In this document: piece after piece, positions 49,656 through 58,064 of the stretch
Numbering within the stretch: position 1 is the stretch's first letter
How the letters are laid out: every line of letters begins with the position of its first letter
Assembly: GCA_034435955.1 (NCBI GenBank)
Contig: DAOTWA010000044.1
Coordinates: 1-64,000, forward strand
Length of the DNA: 64,000 nt
Direction: 5' to 3'
Source: DAOTWA01 sp034435955
GTDB taxonomy: Bacteria; Chloroflexota; Anaerolineae; Anaerolineales; Anaerolineaceae
Made by a program: the position numbers and the translations under genes
The notes under the pieces: generated by a model
Told to the model about the DNA's origin: nothing
Database searches by the model: none
Seen by the model: the letters and a program-made list of their open reading frames with translations, nothing else

Positions 49656-49767
49656 GAAGCACTCCTGCCTGATCAGACAATTGCCGCAAGGTTTGTGTTC
49701 ATTTTATCCAATTTGGGCAGGAATGCAACAGGATTTCATACAATGAGAAGCGTTCCGCGAGACGGGT

Positions 49768-50679
49768 TTATTGGAAGATGATAGTGATCTGGCCGATGCC
49801 CCCCTCAACCTTCATGTCCACCCAGTTTGCAGCATTCTGGAAGCCGGAAGTGGTGATCGTATTGCCGTTCCGCTGATAGGAGCCGCGAAAGTTTGTCGAG
49901 CCGAGCCAGCCGCTCATTTCCACGCGGGCTTCCAGTCCGGCCGGAACGATGATGGTGAACTGCCCGACGCCGCCGTGCACCACGGCGTCGAAATTCCCCT
50001 GGTCTGGCAGAATGACCTGCCCCTGCCCGACTCCCAGCGTGTATTCCAGGCCGCTGAGCTTCATGCCGCTCAGGTCCATCTGCGTCTGGCTCGCGCCGCC
50101 ATTGACGGTCAGGTAGATCGGGATATTGGGGTTCAATTTCAGATCCCAGACCTTACTCCGATAAGACTGCCCCAGGAACCAACCGGTGGAAATACCCTCA
50201 CTGCGCAGGCTGAATACAGCTTTGCTGCCCTCGATCTGGAAGGATTGAACCGGCAACTCGCCGGGGTCCAGGGCTAACGAGCCGTTAATCAGGTCTTGGG
50301 ATTCTTGCAAAGCGCCGATGTTCAACCTGCCTACGCCGAAGTGGACATCCACGTCGGCCGATGTGGCGCCCTGTAACGGTTGAGTGAACTCCTGCTGTCG
50401 AAACGGCTGGCCGGTCTGCGCCTGAACGTTCATCCAGTACACCCCACCGACAAACGCCAGGACCATCAGAACGACGACCACGATCGAGCCGACCAAAGAA
50501 CGCCGGCCGATCATCAGATCCAATCCCAGGCCAATCAAGGCAATCGGCCACAACCGCCAGGCGACCTCCCACACCGTCCATTGCAGCAAACCCAGGTTGT
50601 TGAGCAGGAACAGGACACCCAGGCTGATCAGTATGATTGGCCCGACCAGGCCGCGGCGGCGGACATAACCACCGTTCAT
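49768..50679 (-). CDS. LiaF-like membrane protein with C-terminal beta-rich domain
   Basis: 303 residues. Residues 10-85 contain about three membrane segments (LVGPIILISLGVLFLLNNLG and IVVVVLMVLAFVGGVYW), the LiaI/LiaF-like DUF5668 fold. The C-terminal 200 residues form a repeated beta-structure (MDLSGMKLSGLEYTLGVGQG, FDAVVHGGVGQFTIIVPAGL), like the toast-rack domain of LiaF/PspC-associated proteins. It is the last gene of a three-gene envelope-stress operon. The usual role is to modulate a LiaRS-type sensor, which is not in this window, so the signalling partner is unknown. Confidence 0.8.
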   Translation of the reverse strand: MNGGYVRRRGLVGPIILISLGVLFLLNNLGLLQWTVWEVAWRLWPIALIGLGLDLMIGRRSLVGSIVVVVLMVLAFVGGVYWMNVQAQTGQPFRQQEFTQPLQGATSADVDVHFGVGRLNIGALQESQDLINGSLALDPGELPVQSFQIEGSKAVFSLRSEGISTGWFLGQSYRSKVWDLKLNPNIPIYLTVNGGASQTQMDLSGMKLSGLEYTLGVGQGQVILPDQGNFDAVVHGGVGQFTIIVPAGLEARVEMSGWLGSTNFRGSYQRNGNTITTSGFQNAANWVDMKVEGGIGQITIIFQ

Positions 50680-50706
50680 TCCAACCTCCTCACGGCAAAT
50701 CCGGAA

Positions 50707-51174
50707 TTAATCACGCGCCCGCCGGAAAATGAGCGCCACGCCGGCCAGGATGAGCAGCACCGGCCAGATCAGGTTGAAGCGCAGCCAGCTCAACCACGGG
50801 ATGCCCAGGTTTTCGAGCAGGTAAATGCCCCCCAGGATGATCAACGCCGCGCCGATGATTATGCCCGTCTGGGTCGAGCGTTCGCCCGAAAAGCTTTCGC
50901 GGATCTCACTCCCAATGTTACGGGCGCGGTCGCCCATCTCCCGCACGTTGGCTTGCACTGTCTCGCGCGCCGCAATCTGGCCCGCCTCTTCGCCGGGCAT
51001 GATGATCCACAGGATCAGATACACCCAAAAACCCACACCCTGCCCGAAGAGGAGCAGGACGAAGAACAGGCGCACCCAGACCGAATCGATGCCAAGATAT
51101 TCGGCCAGGCCGCCGCACACGCCGCCGAGCATTCGGTCGGTGCGGCTGCGGGTTAGCTTTCTGCGAGTGTCCAT
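50707..51174 (-). CDS. PspC domain protein
   Basis: A 155-residue membrane protein. The PspC domain occupies residues 6-60: LTRSRTDRMLGGVCGGLAEY, then IDSVWVRLFFVLLLFG and VYLILWIIMPGEEA. After a charged linker there is a C-terminal membrane region (GIIIGAALIILGGIYLLENL). PspC proteins sense envelope stress with PspA or LiaF-like partners. It lies between two LiaF-like genes with gaps of 23 and 27 bases, so the three form one operon. Confidence 0.93.
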   Translation of the reverse strand: MDTRRKLTRSRTDRMLGGVCGGLAEYLGIDSVWVRLFFVLLLFGQGVGFWVYLILWIIMPGEEAGQIAARETVQANVREMGDRARNIGSEIRESFSGERSTQTGIIIGAALIILGGIYLLENLGIPWLSWLRFNLIWPVLLILAGVALIFRRARD

Positions 51175-51197
51175 CTGCGCTTCCCTCCTCGAATGGT

Positions 51198-51848
51198 TCA
51201 GGCCTGCGGCCGCGGGCGGAGCGCTGCCGCCAATACGGCCAGGCCGGCAACGATCAACGCGATCGGCCAGATGAAATTAAGCGCCGGCGCAGTGAAAGCC
51301 ATTACCAGCACGCCCAACACGCCCAGTGCGACCGCCGGCCAGACTGCCCAATGCAAATTGGTATCCTTTACAGGCAGAATTGCGAGCAAGCCGAATGTGA
51401 GCGCCAGGCCCAGAAAGAAAATGCCTCCGGAATACTGATTCACGATCGGGAAGACGGCCAAACCGGCCACCACGGCCAGCGTGGTCAGCGTGCCAGCCGG
51501 GATAATCGCCCACCAGAAATCCCTGCGAATCGCAAAAATCAGCCAGAAGGCCAGCGCGATCATGCCCAGGAACATACCACCACCGATCGCTTCAGGATAA
51601 AACGGCACGAAGATCGGCAACAGGATCAAGGCGCTTAAACCGAGCAGCGTCAGACCGGGGATGAGCGCCCACCACTGCTGACTGTCACCGATAAAAACAG
51701 CCAGGAAAATCAGGCCGCCGGCGGCGAATGCCAGTCCGATGAAACCACTCCAATTGAAACTTAACACGTTGAAATTTTGCAACATGAACAGGATTCCCCC
51801 TACGACCAGCAGCAAGCCGATAAACAGGGTCACAGTATTTTTCTTCAT
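51198..51848 (-). CDS. LiaI/LiaF-like multi-pass membrane protein
   Basis: About 216 residues with six or seven hydrophobic segments. Residues 4-29 (TVTLFIGLLLVVGGILFMLQ) begin a DUF5668-like unit, and similar segments are spaced through the protein (LIFLAVFIGDSQQW, GILFMLQNFNVLSF). ATG 51848 has GGAGG 9 bases upstream; longer in-frame starts reach into a Pro-rich region that is not protein-like. It is the first gene of the LiaF/PspC operon. No enzymatic motif is seen. Confidence 0.75.
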   Translation of the reverse strand: MKKNTVTLFIGLLLVVGGILFMLQNFNVLSFNWSGFIGLAFAAGGLIFLAVFIGDSQQWWALIPGLTLLGLSALILLPIFVPFYPEAIGGGMFLGMIALAFWLIFAIRRDFWWAIIPAGTLTTLAVVAGLAVFPIVNQYSGGIFFLGLALTFGLLAILPVKDTNLHWAVWPAVALGVLGVLVMAFTAPALNFIWPIALIVAGLAVLAAALRPRPQA

Positions 51849-52018
51849 TTTTTCCTCCTTTAAGGCAACAATCAAGCCGCCCTGGGCCTGGATGGGTGCA
51901 GCATCCATTTCATTATACGCAATTGGCGGTGGGGGGTTGCACGGTAACGGGGAGAGGACGCGCCTGTCCGGGCGGTGAGATGGGGACCTGGCCATTAAGA
52001 CATTCGCAGACCATCCTT

Positions 52019-52047
52019 TTGACCCGACCGTTCTTGTTCCCTATACG
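52019..52047 (+). promoter_or_regulatory. Candidate promoter of the CoA-binding protein gene
   Basis: TTGACC (52019-52024), a 17-base spacer and TATACG (52042-52047), about 70 bases before the start codon. Confidence 0.45.
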
Positions 52048-52119
52048 AAAACCAAAGCCAGGAGGCCGTGATACAATGACCTCATTGAGAGGATGAAACA
52101 GATATCAGGAGGGAACGTC

Positions 52120-52572
52120 ATGACCACAAAAGCAGCGGTCGAGGACTTCCTTGCCCAGCGCACCCTGGCGGTGGTGGGCGTTTCACGCGATAGCCGGAAG
52201 TTCGGCAACGTGATCTTCAAGGATTTGAAGAAGAAAGGTTATAGGGTATATCCAATCAACCCCAATGCCCAATCGATAGAAGGCGAGCCGTGCTACTCCA
52301 ACCTGGCCTCCCTGCCGGAAAAAGTGGGGGGCGTGATTCTGGTCTTACCCCCGGCGAAATCGGCGCAGGTGGTACGGGAGGCGAAAGCGGCGGGCATTGA
52401 GCGCGTCTGGCTGCAGCAAGGGGCTGAGTCGCGCGAAGCGCTTGAGTTCTGCCAGCAGAACGGCATCTCGGTGGTGGCGGGGGAGTGCATCCTGATGTTC
52501 GCCCGGCCGATCGGTTTTTTCCATAAACCGCATCGCTGGGTTTGGGGGTTAATGGGGAAGCTTCCGCAGTAA
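52120..52572 (+). CDS. CoA-binding domain protein (YccU type)
   Basis: About 150 residues forming one Rossmann-like CoA-binding domain. Motifs are LAVVGVSRDSRKFGNVIFKD (residues 16-35), GYRVYPINPNA, and GVILVLPPAKSAQVVREAKA. This is the succinyl-CoA synthetase alpha-like N-terminal fold that binds CoA or a nucleotide; no catalytic phospho-histidine is present. Its biological role is unknown. ATG 52120 follows AGGAGG by 7 bases. It is 9 bases from the pentaheme cytochrome gene, so they may be co-transcribed. Confidence 0.9.
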   Translation: MTTKAAVEDFLAQRTLAVVGVSRDSRKFGNVIFKDLKKKGYRVYPINPNAQSIEGEPCYSNLASLPEKVGGVILVLPPAKSAQVVREAKAAGIERVWLQQGAESREALEFCQQNGISVVAGECILMFARPIGFFHKPHRWVWGLMGKLPQ

Positions 52573-52581
52573 AATTGTCCC

Positions 52582-53190
52582 ATGACGGTACATCATCATC
52601 GCCGCACCCGTCGGCGCGTGGTAGACCCTAAAAAGCGGTTGATTATCGCCTCGGCGCTGGCCGCTCTTTTCGTCCTGGCGTTGAGTTCAATCGTTTACGC
52701 CGATCATTTAGAGAATCACGACGCTTTTTGCGCCTCCTGCCATTCCCAACCCGAGACGACGTATTATCAACGCAGCCTGCAGGCCGCCCAGGTAGATCTG
52801 GCCTCCTTCCACCGCACAAAAGACACCCGCTGCATCGACTGCCACTCTGGAGAAGGTCTCATCGGACGCCTGGGCGCCATGCAGGTCGGCGCGGATGACC
52901 TCATCCGCTGGGTCACCCACACCGCGCGCCAGCCTGCCCCATTGACTGTACCCATCGGGGATGGTAACTGCCTGAAGTGCCACACGGACGTGCCCAACAC
53001 GCAGGATTTTAACCTGCACTTCCATGCCTTCCTGCTGCGCTGGCAGGCGGTCGATCCCAATGCAGGCGGCTGCGTTTCCTGCCATAGTGCGCACACGTTG
53101 GATGGCGATCCTGCCGTCCAGTTCCTCAACCAAAACCGCACTATCCAGGTGTGTGAAGCCTGCCACGCCGCTTTGGGAGCAGGTGGATAA
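52582..53190 (+). CDS. Membrane-anchored pentaheme cytochrome c (NapC/NirT-like)
   Basis: 202 residues. Residues 18-40 form a single transmembrane anchor, followed by a periplasmic domain with five CxxCH motifs: CASCH, CIDCH, CLKCH, CVSCH and CEACH. A histidine-rich cytosolic N-terminus (MTVHHHRRTRRRVV) precedes the anchor. The layout with an N-terminal anchor and spaced haems is that of NapC/NirT and cytochrome c3-type quinol-linked carriers. It is unrelated in sequence to ActA. It would carry electrons from the quinone pool to an unknown reductase; no terminal reductase gene is nearby. Confidence 0.87.
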   Translation: MTVHHHRRTRRRVVDPKKRLIIASALAALFVLALSSIVYADHLENHDAFCASCHSQPETTYYQRSLQAAQVDLASFHRTKDTRCIDCHSGEGLIGRLGAMQVGADDLIRWVTHTARQPAPLTVPIGDGNCLKCHTDVPNTQDFNLHFHAFLLRWQAVDPNAGGCVSCHSAHTLDGDPAVQFLNQNRTIQVCEACHAALGAGG

Positions 53191-53197
53191 CGCTGCC

Positions 53198-54586
53198 TCA
53201 GCCTTCTCGTGATAGGGCTGCGGCAGCCTCCAGGGGGAATAAGGCTTCGTCGCGCGCCCTCACCAGGCGCATCACCGGACGGCTACGTAGCCATAGCCAG
53301 GCGGTTTGCGCCAGTGCAGCCAGTGAGAACGCCGCCATACCGACGTACAGACCGGTCATCTTCCCCCATACCACCCCGGCGCCCAGCACCAGCAGCACCA
53401 CACCAAGCGAGACCGCGACCGATTCGGACACGCCGTGCGTCTTGCGCCCGAAGAGCAGGGCGCCTTGATACCAGCTCTGCAGCACGGTCAGACCGCCCAT
53501 TGGTAGACCAAGCCAAAAAGCCGTGCTTGCCAGAGATGCCAGCGCCGCTGGGAGTGCGGATACACGGCCGAACCAGAACGCTGCCAGCGGAGTCGCCACC
53601 ATCAACAAGTGCAGCGCTGATGACCCGCTGGCCAGAATCGTGGTAAAGCGTTTCAGGCTGGGATAGGATCGCACCTCATCTAATAAAGCCACCACGACTT
53701 CATTGTAAGCGTATCCGAAGCTGCGCAGAATCATAATCAGGCCCGAAACCACCGGCCAGACCGCCAGGGAAGGCAGCGCCTGCGGCATGCGACTGAGCGC
53801 CGCACTGCCGATCGGCTGCCAGAGCAGTGAGAGCAATTCGGTGAACACCAATGGGATATAGAAGTCGGCGAAGAACCTCAACGTAAGCGGCTCGCCAGTC
53901 GGCGCGGGACGCAATTCACCGCGCAGCACTGGCTGGACCACCAGCCCGGCGAATACCGCCTCGCTGATCACCCCTGCCGCCTGGGCCGCCGTGCCGACGA
54001 CGATCCCTGGCAGAGAACCATTTGATGATCGGGCCACGCTGTAGCCGACAGCCAGTACAACCACGTCGGCCGTCAGCCGCACCAACGTTCCCACGCCCAC
54101 CGCCTTGGAGTGGCCGAAACGGATCAGGACGCCCTGCTGGAAGCGGCGATAGGCGATGGACCAGGTCCAGGGCAGCATAATGGCCAGTCCAAGCCGCGCC
54201 GGCATGACGACTTCCTCCGGCGCGCGGATCAGGCCGCGTACGATCAGGTCGTATAAAGGCGTGAAGACGATCAGCGCATGCAAAGCCGTCAGCGTCGCTC
54301 CCGCCGCGTGGGTGAAGCGCTTGATCTTCAGATAAGAAGCCCAATCCTTGCTGAGCGCCACCGAGGCGGCCAGGATCATGATGATGGGCGCTTCGATGAT
54401 CAACGCCAGGGGATATACTACGCCGCCGTAAGCCGCCAGGTGCACTTCCGGGTCGGCAAGGCGGGCCATCACCGCGCTCAGCAGAGGCACTTCGGCGCCC
54501 ATTAGCAGCCAGGAGGCAGCCAGAGGCCACCAGGTCTTCAAGATCACAGAGAAAGGCAGGCTGGGAGCGGCGCGGGCGGAGGACAT
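53198..54586 (-). CDS. Multi-pass membrane protein, MATE/MOP-like
   Basis: A 462-residue protein with about 12 membrane segments. It resembles the MATE/MOP exporter superfamily, possibly the ANK-like branch: the halves repeat (LKTWWPLAASWLLMGAEVPL; LTLRFFADFYIPLVFTELLS), and an RRFQQGVLIRFGHSKAVG loop follows the sixth segment. It lacks classical MATE signature residues that I could identify, so the family call is tentative. Its stop is 7 bases from the convergent cytochrome gene. The substrate is not known. Confidence 0.6.
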   Translation of the reverse strand: MSSARAAPSLPFSVILKTWWPLAASWLLMGAEVPLLSAVMARLADPEVHLAAYGGVVYPLALIIEAPIIMILAASVALSKDWASYLKIKRFTHAAGATLTALHALIVFTPLYDLIVRGLIRAPEEVVMPARLGLAIMLPWTWSIAYRRFQQGVLIRFGHSKAVGVGTLVRLTADVVVLAVGYSVARSSNGSLPGIVVGTAAQAAGVISEAVFAGLVVQPVLRGELRPAPTGEPLTLRFFADFYIPLVFTELLSLLWQPIGSAALSRMPQALPSLAVWPVVSGLIMILRSFGYAYNEVVVALLDEVRSYPSLKRFTTILASGSSALHLLMVATPLAAFWFGRVSALPAALASLASTAFWLGLPMGGLTVLQSWYQGALLFGRKTHGVSESVAVSLGVVLLVLGAGVVWGKMTGLYVGMAAFSLAALAQTAWLWLRSRPVMRLVRARDEALFPLEAAAALSREG

Positions 54587-54697
54587 GCGCGCAATTATAA
54601 CCCTGCGTGATCATCGAGGAAAATAGCGGTAAAATTATGAGTAATATTATCCAAAATTTCTCTACGGTCATGCCGTCCGTAGAAAGGAGAGGGGCCC

Positions 54698-55171
54698 ATG
54701 TCGTATCTCCTGCCGCGTGCGGGCCAGATGCTGCCCGCTTTCAGCCTGCCTTCCTCCGACGGCGCGGTCATCCACCTTTCGGATTTCCGCCAGCGCAAGG
54801 ATTTAATCCTCGTATTCCTCAGCGGGAAAGACAGCGATTTGGCTTTATTGCGCGGACTGGCTCGAGACGATGACCTCTTTGCCGAACAGGGTGCGCAGGT
54901 CATAGCCGTGGTGCGGGGCGGTCCAGCCAGGGCGGTGAAGATTAAGCGCCAGCTCAATCTCCCCTATCCGTTGCTCATTGACGCCGATGGCAGGGTCTTC
55001 GACATCTACTCGCCGATGGATAGCAAGGGAGAAACACGGCTGGCAATTTATGTGGCCGACCGCTACGGCGAGATCTTCTATTCCTTCCTGGATGACGGAG
55101 GCGCCCCGATTCCGAGCGTCAAAGACCTTTTGGACTGGGTGATATTCGCCGAGGCGCAGTGCCCTGAGTGA
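54698..55171 (+). CDS. Redoxin-fold protein lacking catalytic cysteine
   Basis: 157 residues with the AhpC/TSA-type thioredoxin fold: AGQMLPAFSLPSSDGAVIHL at the start, then DLILVFLSGKDSDLALLRGL and YPLLIDADGRVFDIYSPMDS. Where peroxiredoxins have a T-x-x-C motif after the first beta strand, here it reads LSGKDSD, with no cysteine. The only cysteine is near the end (AEAQCPE). It therefore cannot act as a usual peroxiredoxin and may be a binding or scaffold protein, or a degenerate enzyme. GGAGAGG is upstream of the start. It is divergent from the MATE-like gene. Confidence 0.78.
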   Translation: MSYLLPRAGQMLPAFSLPSSDGAVIHLSDFRQRKDLILVFLSGKDSDLALLRGLARDDDLFAEQGAQVIAVVRGGPARAVKIKRQLNLPYPLLIDADGRVFDIYSPMDSKGETRLAIYVADRYGEIFYSFLDDGGAPIPSVKDLLDWVIFAEAQCPE

Positions 55172-55288
55172 GGGGTGGCCGAGTGGCCGGTGTAGGTTAC
55201 ACCGCACACGATCACCTCAACCCCGAAAAATATCCGGATTTCTGTGCGGCCAGGTGGCCTGACTAGATGACTCGCGCTGCTGCGCCAC

Positions 55289-55317
55289 TTGCCATCTCAT
55301 AGAGATTATGATAAGAT
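55289..55317 (+). promoter_or_regulatory. Candidate promoter of greA
   Basis: TTGCCA (55289-55294), a 17-base spacer and TAAGAT (55312-55317). The leader holds a 7-bp stem (GGAAGGA 55333-55339 with TCCTTCC 55343-55349). Confidence 0.5.
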
Positions 55318-55434
55318 TCTTGTGCAGCGTTTGGAAGGACGTTCCTTCCGGGCGTTGCTTGCGTTTTTAGCGCCGCTATCCGGGGGTCATTCCCCTGCCT
55401 GGACAAGCGATTCAGTATCGATAAAGGACTGGAC

Positions 55435-55896
55435 ATGCCAACCTCATTCCTGACACGCGAAGGCTTCGAAAAACTCCAGGAAGAACTCGAGTATCTTCGC
55501 ACTGTCAAGCGTCAAGAGATCGCCGACCGTTTGCACGAGGCTATGGAGGGCGGTGAGCTGATCGAAAACGCCGAATACGAAGCCGCCAAGAACGAGCAGG
55601 CTTTTGTGGAAGGCCGCATCAAGGAGCTTGAAATCCTTTTGGCCAACGCCCGGGTGATCTCAGAGACCGAGAAGGCCGAAACCGTGCAAATTGGCTCAAC
55701 CGTCACCGTGAAGGAAGATGGGGCTGAGCCGGAAGTTTATACTATCGTAGGCGCGGCCGAGGCCAACCCACGCGCAGGGCGCATCTCGAACGAATCACCC
55801 CTCGGCAGGGCCCTCCTCAACCGTAAGGTGGGCGACAAGGTGCAGGTGGATGCACCGGCCGGGTCGTTTACGGTTGAGATTCTGAAGATCGAATAG
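55435..55896 (+). CDS. greA: Transcription elongation factor GreA
   Basis: A 153-residue factor that rescues backtracked RNA polymerase by stimulating RNA cleavage in its secondary channel. The N-terminal coiled coil is clear: FLTREGFEKLQEELEYLRTV, then ELIENAEYEAAKNEQAFVEG (with the acidic tip in GGELIENAEYE). The C-terminal FKBP-like domain starts near residue 80, with GSTVTVKEDG and SPLGRALLNRKVGDKVQV. The length is normal. A strong terminator follows 22 bases after the stop, so lysS has its own transcription start. Confidence 0.97.
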   Translation: MPTSFLTREGFEKLQEELEYLRTVKRQEIADRLHEAMEGGELIENAEYEAAKNEQAFVEGRIKELEILLANARVISETEKAETVQIGSTVTVKEDGAEPEVYTIVGAAEANPRAGRISNESPLGRALLNRKVGDKVQVDAPAGSFTVEILKIE

Positions 55897-55918
55897 GCAA
55901 CCTTTAACGCCTTCAGCC

Positions 55919-55949
55919 CCGCGCCGTTGCAGCGGCGCGGAGCTTTTTT
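55919..55949 (+). terminator. Terminator of greA
   Basis: CCGCGCCG (55919-55926) pairs with CGGCGCGG (55933-55940) around TTGCAG, followed by AGC and six T. Confidence 0.92.
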
Positions 55950-56006
55950 AACGCCAAATCTGCCTTTCCCTGATACAATTGCCAGCATCCCGGCATAGAA
56001 GGAAAA

Positions 56007-57542
56007 ATGGTCAGCATGCCAATCGAAACCAACCCCCTGGAACAGGCCCGCCTGGAAAAGTTGCAGCGTTTGCGTGCGGCAGGCATCGAACCTTATCCGA
56101 CCCGTGCAGAGGTCACCCATACGACGGCGGAAGCCATCGCCGCTTTCCTGGAGGCAGAAAAAGCCGCCTCACCCGATCCGGTGCGCGCCAGCGTGGGAGG
56201 GCGGCTACGCGCCATTCGCCCCATGGGTAAGGTGACATTCGCCCACATTGAGGATGGTTCCGGCCGCTTGCAGCTTTTCTTCCGCGTCAACGAGCTTGGC
56301 GAGAACCAAATGGAGCTGTTTTCGCGCGAGTTCGACCTGGGCGATTTCATCCAGGCCAGCGGAACGATGTTCCGCACGCGCTCCGGAGAGGTTACCCTGC
56401 AGGTGACAGCCTTCAAGATGCTGGCCAAGGCCATCCGCCCGCTGCCGGCCGCCAAGGATGAGGTGGTGGAGGGACAGGTGGTGCGCCACGCCACCCTTTC
56501 GGATCCGGAGGTTCGCTACCGTCAGCGCTACGCCGACCTGGCGGTGAACCCGGATGTGCGCAAGATCTTCCGCATACGGGCGGCCGCTATCCAGGCGCTG
56601 CGCGATTTCCTGGATCAACGCGGCTTTTTAGAGGTCGAGACGCCTATTTTGCAGCCGCTGTACGGCGGCGCGGCGGCACGGCCCTTTGTCACCTACCACA
56701 ACCAGCTCAAACAGAACCTTTACCTGCGCATTTCCTTTGAGCTGTATCTCAAGCGCCTGCTGGTCGGCGGTCTGGATCGCGTCTACGAGATCGGCCGCGA
56801 CTTTCGCAACGAGGGCGTGTCCTTCAAACACAACCCGGAGTTCACCCAGCTTGAATTTTATTGGGCTTATGCTGATTATCTCAAGGTGATGGATCTGACC
56901 GAGCAGATGATCGCCTTTGTAGCCGGGCAGGTGTTGGGCACGCTTACCATCCACTTCGACGGCCACGAGATCGACCTGACGCCGCCCTGGAAGCGCCTGT
57001 CGTTGCGCCAGGGGCTGATCGAAGCCACTGGCGTAGACATCGCCCAGCATCCCACGGCTGAAAGCCTGGCAGCCGCGATGAAGGCCGCCGGCCTGAAATT
57101 CAACCCGGAGGCGCCACGCGGTAAGCTCATCGACGGCATGTTGGGCGACTACCTCGAGCCGAAACTGATCCAACCCACCTTCCTGTACGACTACCCGCGC
57201 GACATCTCCCCCCTGGCAAAGAACAAGCCCGGCGAGCCGGATACGGTGGAGCGCTTTGAAGGCTTCGTTGGCGGCATTGAGCTGTGCAACGCCTTCACCG
57301 AGCTGAACGACCCGCTCGACCAGCAGGCGCGCTTCGAGGAGATGGCGCGCACCTTCGCCGCCGATGACGAAGAGCGTCACCCGCTGGATGAGGATTACCT
57401 GCGCGCCATGTCCTATGGCATGCCGCCCAGTGGGGGCTTCGGCATCGGCATCGACCGCCTGGTGATGTTACTGACCGACCGGCACAGCATCCGCGAAGTG
57501 ATCCTTTTCCCGCACTTGCGGTCCAGAGACGAAGATGAGTAG
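56007..57542 (+). CDS. lysS: Lysyl-tRNA synthetase (class II)
   Basis: A 511-residue cytosolic enzyme that charges tRNA-Lys. The N-terminal OB-fold (residues about 55-150) binds the anticodon: GGRLRAIRPMGKVTFAHIED and QLFFRVNELGENQMELF. The catalytic domain contains motif 1 (FLDQRGFLEVETPILQPLYG), motif 2 (EIGRDFRNEGVSFKHNPEFT) and motif 3 (GGFGIGIDRLVMLLTDRHS). The ATG at 56007 is preceded by AGAAGGA, with a short spacer. It stands alone between the greA terminator and a long gap. The tRNA-Lys(TTT) it would charge is encoded at 25062 in this window. Confidence 0.97.
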   Translation: MVSMPIETNPLEQARLEKLQRLRAAGIEPYPTRAEVTHTTAEAIAAFLEAEKAASPDPVRASVGGRLRAIRPMGKVTFAHIEDGSGRLQLFFRVNELGENQMELFSREFDLGDFIQASGTMFRTRSGEVTLQVTAFKMLAKAIRPLPAAKDEVVEGQVVRHATLSDPEVRYRQRYADLAVNPDVRKIFRIRAAAIQALRDFLDQRGFLEVETPILQPLYGGAAARPFVTYHNQLKQNLYLRISFELYLKRLLVGGLDRVYEIGRDFRNEGVSFKHNPEFTQLEFYWAYADYLKVMDLTEQMIAFVAGQVLGTLTIHFDGHEIDLTPPWKRLSLRQGLIEATGVDIAQHPTAESLAAAMKAAGLKFNPEAPRGKLIDGMLGDYLEPKLIQPTFLYDYPRDISPLAKNKPGEPDTVERFEGFVGGIELCNAFTELNDPLDQQARFEEMARTFAADDEERHPLDEDYLRAMSYGMPPSGGFGIGIDRLVMLLTDRHSIREVILFPHLRSRDEDE

Positions 57543-58064
57543 GATGCCACGGATGTTCCAATGATCTTTTTCAAAATTTGAATCAATCGGCGCGTCTTTT
57601 GCCTGTGGGTGGATCAATGCTGGGTTAGCAGGCTGTAACCAATTTGTAATTATTGATATCAACCGATAATGAGCGCGAAAGGTATGAATAATTAACTAAT
57701 CGGGGAGATTATTGTAAACAAGGAGTCAACCCTTATAATTTTTATAAAAGACAATATATAATGTGGCAGAATAAGTATTGAATTTCAATACAGAATCCAA
57801 TATACTATAAAATATCAAGAATGCCATAAAGTTCAATAACCTTAAATGCAGAATAGTTACAGATAATTACTAAAATAACAAATTTAAAATCCATCTGGGT
57901 TAGGGGGTGCTTCATAAAGTCGCTTTTTATCAAAGAAGGGAGGTCTCCGGCACATAGATGGTCCTATTTTCAATCCCGATCACAGAACACAGATACGAAC
58001 ATGGTTGCGGATATTAAAGGGCGGATGAATCCATATATGACATGATCTATAGAGGAGGTCGAAA
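57543..58064. other. AT-rich gene-free region upstream of secreted protease
   Basis: About 520 bases with no coding frame. The part from about 57650 to 57900 is strikingly AT-rich compared with the rest of the window. It contains a perfect odd palindrome, GTATTGAATTTCAATAC (57775-57791), with 8-bp arms and one central base. It may hold the promoter and operator of the protease gene or be acquired DNA. Confidence 0.5.

Noticed and set aside
55172..55260. tRNA-like start (GGTGGCCGAGTGG) after the redoxin gene
   Set aside because: No anticodon stem, no T arm and no closing acceptor stem could be found, so it is not a tRNA.
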